From Haliotis asinina (lineage: Eukaryota > Mollusca > Gastropoda > Lepetellida > Haliotidae), in assembly GCF_037392515.1 (NCBI RefSeq), contig NC_090295.1, forward strand, positions 12,295,001 through 12,359,000: 64,000 nt of DNA. Direction: 5' to 3'. How positions within the stretch are numbered: the first letter of the stretch is position 1; every line of letters starts with the position of its first letter. Position numbers and translations under genes: made by a program. Below, in pieces: positions 60,606 to 64,000 of this stretch. The notes beneath the pieces were generated by a model, which saw only the letters and a program-made list of their open reading frames with translations, had not been told where the DNA came from and did no database searches.

Positions 60606-60885
60606 TTTCAGAAACTAGTGCTGAAATTAAGTTATCAACTGAAGGAAAAGGCTGTATAAACCCATAGTGTGCTTCTCACTATATTTCAGGTCATCTCTTG
60701 TTTTCCCAGAATAACCGCATTTGAGGTTTTTGTTTTGGAGGGACAGGTTTTACTTTTCGTTAGTAAGACCGCTTCCCAGGTTTTACTTTTCATAATTTTA
60801 TATGAAAATCGACATTCAAATGATACATGAGTGTTTGAAATCAATTGAAAAATATCGTCCAAAATTAAACTCACAATACAAAGGT

Positions 60886-60955
60886 TTTCCGAAGCGGGAC
60901 TGGAAGCGCAATCCTCTAATCCGTAGGCAGATGCCCTACCGCACGGCCACCGGAC
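60886..60955 (-). pseudogene. tRNA-like relic (tRNA pseudogene or SINE head)
   Basis: The minus strand reads CCGGTGGCCGTGCGGTAGGG (A-box like), CATCTGCCTACGGATTAG (anticodon-arm like) and GCTTCCAGTCCCGC (B-box like). The acceptor and anticodon stems do not pair properly, so it is not a working tRNA. Confidence 0.5.
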
Positions 60956-61084
60956 CGAAGAAGGTGGAGGGGTTAAATCATCAACTTATGGTTACTGTCA
61001 TTAAATTGATTTTACGCGCACTTCAGTTGTTGTTATGTAGCTTAATTACATAATCGTCTACATTGTAATTACCCATCATTGACG

Positions 61085-61218
61085 GTGTACATGATAGAGA
61101 AAACACTTCTCCTCGGTTTTGGTAGACAATGTAAAAAAATCGGGGTCGGGATTTCCCTCTCCCTCCGGTTTTACAATGTCTACCAAAACCTCTGAGGCGT
61201 TTTTTCTCCTATACATTG
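61085..61218. mobile_element. Hairpin MITE, about 134 bp
   Basis: Arms with GGTTTTGGTAGACAATGTAA and its reverse TTACAATGTCTACCAAAACC, plus GAGAAAACACTTCTCC mirrored by GCGTTTTTTCTCC. Present only in the B flank. Confidence 0.8.
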
Positions 61219-61289
61219 TGACCTGGATAAAACTCCTGGATATAATCCAATACTGGCAATGACGTCATCGCCAATCTTCCTTAGATCAA

Positions 61290-62797
61290 GCGTTCCGTGG
61301 TAAGGCACCATGTCTTACCACGCCTCTCTAAAACATATGATGCATTTCTCCCAATACTACTAACAATGCACTGCCAGAATATCTAGTATATAATTCATTT
61401 TATTTAGATTACAATATTAATTTAAAAAGTGGCATTAAATCGACTCTCGCGCCTCCTGCCGGCCGAACATTATTTCAAGCGAACCCCACAGTGTTATGTC
61501 CCTTGGAGTGCTCACGTCGAATATCCAACGCACATCTTGTGATTGAAAGCAGTTCGGCAAACACCGGCAACGACAGTTTTCTGTATACGGAGCAACTGTT
61601 TACATTCCATACATGGCAATATTCGTCAGCACTCGCCCCTTTTCGTAACCTTAAAGAAGACTCGTTCCCCACTTGATGCTTGTTATGTTCGAAAATACGG
61701 CAAACCATTCAGAACGCGCGCAATGGATTTGATAAAAATATTGAACCCCGTTTATGGCGTTGTGGTTTGTTTAAATAGTCATGAAAATAAATGCCGTCAT
61801 GTTCAAAGTACTCAGAACGCTGCTAACAGAATTGTGCTGTTAAATGTAAAACCTTTTATAAGAATCATGCGACTGACTGTGAGATTCAAACATACGCACG
61901 TGCGGTTTTTGACATAACGGCTCTCACTGGTCTCACTGTCTCACAGGTTTCTGACGATCTTTCGGGTTCGTTGTGGTGATTATAAGTTAGCTCCCAGCAG
62001 TTTTAGGAAATGTAATTATAAATCATTAGGAGTTTCAGCACAATAATATTATACCTGTGTCACTAATAAAAGTTAATCTTTAACATAATTTTAATTTTCA
62101 CATCTCTGGGGATATTCTAGTCTGACTGTTTTGGTCATTCATTATATTTTTCATCGAATTCAGTAAAAATTCCACTTAAGGTGTGAAATGTTCAGTTTGA
62201 GAATTGTTTTGGAGGGTTTTTTTTGTATGTTTTAATTTAGCTGAGTTTTTGTATCATACATTTTATTAATTTTGCATATTCAATGAAAGACATCCCATCT
62301 GTGACAGTTAAACCCTTTTCGATAATATACTTTGAACCTAAGGTGAACACCTGGTGATAATTACGTCGCAATGTGTCCTTAACAATATGTTTTTCTCCTG
62401 ATTTTAGGTGTATCAAGAAGTTTTTTTCTAATAAATAAGAAAAATCAAAAACAGCAGTACAATGTATAAGTACTTCGGTGATATTTAGTACCATTGGAAT
62501 CAAACAGGAATAGAGGTATCGTTCATGTTTGATGAAGTTCTGGTGTTCCTGCGTCAATGGGAAATCCGACGAGAGGGGCACTAGTCGCAATTCGGTTTGT
62601 CCCGGAATAACACGAGTTGGACACGAATGACATGACAAGTGTTCCATGTTTGGAAGCTGTCTGTAAGGGATCACATAACTTTCACTGTATCAAAGGGAAG
62701 CAAAATTGATTGGCATATCACCCAATACGTATAATGCATATATAGGCCAAAACATTGTCGAAAATATGGGCCATTGTGCCTTTAATGCCAGTTTCCT
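61290..62797. mobile_element. B copy of the GGCACAATG transposon
   Basis: TAAGGCACCATGTC at the low end and GGCCATTGTGCCTTTAA at the high end (62,771-62,787). The inner parts match 39,453-41,095, including NAANRIVLLNVKPFIRIM. Inherited with the duplication. Confidence 0.55.
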
Positions 62798-64000
62798 TGT
62801 GGAGGGGGACAACGCCCACAAATCAGCCTCTGTGAATGTGTGAATATTTGGTAACTGTGCAAAGCGAAATAAGTCCTACCTTTAGCCGGATATTTATTGA
62901 CCAAGATTGGTTGACACAAACTAGAGAATCTAGAGATTCATAGTTGTTCATAACATTTTGAATGACTAAAGAATATCGATGTAACATGTTCATTGATTCT
63001 CATTAAATGCGCCTTAAATTGGTTTCCTGGTTATTAAAAGCTAACTGACTCAACACATTTACTGTTCTACAGTTCCACATTACAATGACGTTACAATGCC
63101 TTGACATTTATAGAAAGTTTCTGATAAATAAGTCTCAATATATGTTAATCATTGCAAACATTCATTATCAGCGACTTTTTATTTCTTGCTTATCCTCGAT
63201 TAATTTCATCCACATTTTACCAGCAGAATCCAGAAACGCGTATCAAGGCTAATAAGTGAAACAGATCCAAATCACATTATAAGTATTTGCCTGTGGCAAA
63301 GAACTGACTTAGCTTTCAGGTTCTTCATGCCATCTATCCTCTCCTGTTTCTATTGTGTCCGGTTGTCTTTGACATACGTGGTTTTGTTTTAGCTGTGTTG
63401 TTCACACTGTGTTGGATAAACGAATTAAATCCACTGTGTCGTGTACGTCCTCTAAAACTCTGTTATGTAGGAATTATTCATAGCAATTCAAGCCTTGTAG
63501 ACAGCCGGGGAGGTTGATTCATGCAATGAATATACATGGTACATTTTTAAATCTGCACATATGTATGGGAAGCATATTACAAATAGGAATAGGAATAATA
63601 ATAGCATTTTATTGATATTAACACAGGTTCCAGAATGGCAGACAGTTTCTCAGTACCATGAGCATCGCAAACGTCATGTAAATATAACCATCGTCATCAG
63701 ATCTTTGTTTGTTTGTTTAAAGCCGCCATAGTCCAGTCGCGTACCCGCATGTACCGGAAATGTAAGAAATGTAGCGTTTGGTTAAACCTTCCGAATATTC
63801 AATCATGATTTGACAAAAATTATTATAGAAACTTGAAAGGGTGGCAACAAGACACTAAAACCGATCTCATGCTATGATTTAATTTACGTCTGTTTAACCA
63901 ATATAAAGACCAACACCATTACTTATATCAAAACCTTTCGTTATTGCTGTTACTGCAACCGAACTGCAACCTGGTGAAGCACAGATAAATCATAGTCGTT
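62798..64000. other. Duplicated flank, then sequence without features
   Basis: 62,830-63,570 matches 43,850-44,660. Beyond 63,600 I see no gene, repeat or RNA. Confidence 0.5.

Overview
The window looks like nuclear DNA of a marine gastropod, most likely an abalone (Haliotis). This is inferred from dozens of SINE copies of a type I associate with abalone, from long CA/GT microsatellites, and from intron-rich genes lying in a sea of mobile-element debris. There are no bacterial-style operons, rRNA genes or CRISPR arrays. I recognised no LTR retroelement, Polinton or other virus-like element.

Three host genes can be assembled exon by exon. (1) A plus-strand gene at about 10.85-15.56 kb has four coding exons and encodes a 176-residue secreted protein. 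It has a signal peptide, probably four amphipathic helices and only two cysteines in the mature chain. I do not recognise it. (2) and (3) Two minus-strand paralogues stand head to tail. Gene A (39,290 down to 24,666) and gene B (60,605 down to 46,481) each have eleven coding exons with identical intron phases and intact frames. They encode SLC17-family (sialin / vesicular glutamate transporter / phosphate transporter-like) major-facilitator proteins of 535 and 538 residues. Their exons 1-3 and several kilobases of 5' flank are nearly identical, but exons 4-11 are clearly diverged, and the change falls at the exon 3 splice donor.

Layout. 1-10.8 kb: no gene; microsatellites, SINEs, MITEs and a nested foldback element at 9.0-10.2 kb. 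10.8-16.4 kb: the secreted-protein gene, with minisatellites and an internal intron duplication. 16.9-19.74 kb: a 58-bp satellite of about 46 units with a 20-unit (1,160 bp) higher-order duplication. 19.7-24.6 kb: SINEs, MITEs and a LINE fragment. 24.6-39.3 kb: SLC17 gene A. 39.3-44.7 kb: its 5' flank, which carries a large rearranged inverted repeat. 44.7-46.4 kb: spacer. 46.5-60.6 kb: SLC17 gene B, whose introns hold a Tc1 element, an RT-bearing LINE fragment and a cluster of 5'-truncated LINEs with restriction-like endonuclease domains. 60.6-63.6 kb: the B copy of the duplicated 5' flank.

The two transporter genes are the functional core. The duplicated upstream region implies that they began with the same promoter, while their diverged C-terminal halves suggest separate substrates or sorting. 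Most long open frames elsewhere are antisense to transposons or are translations of simple repeats.
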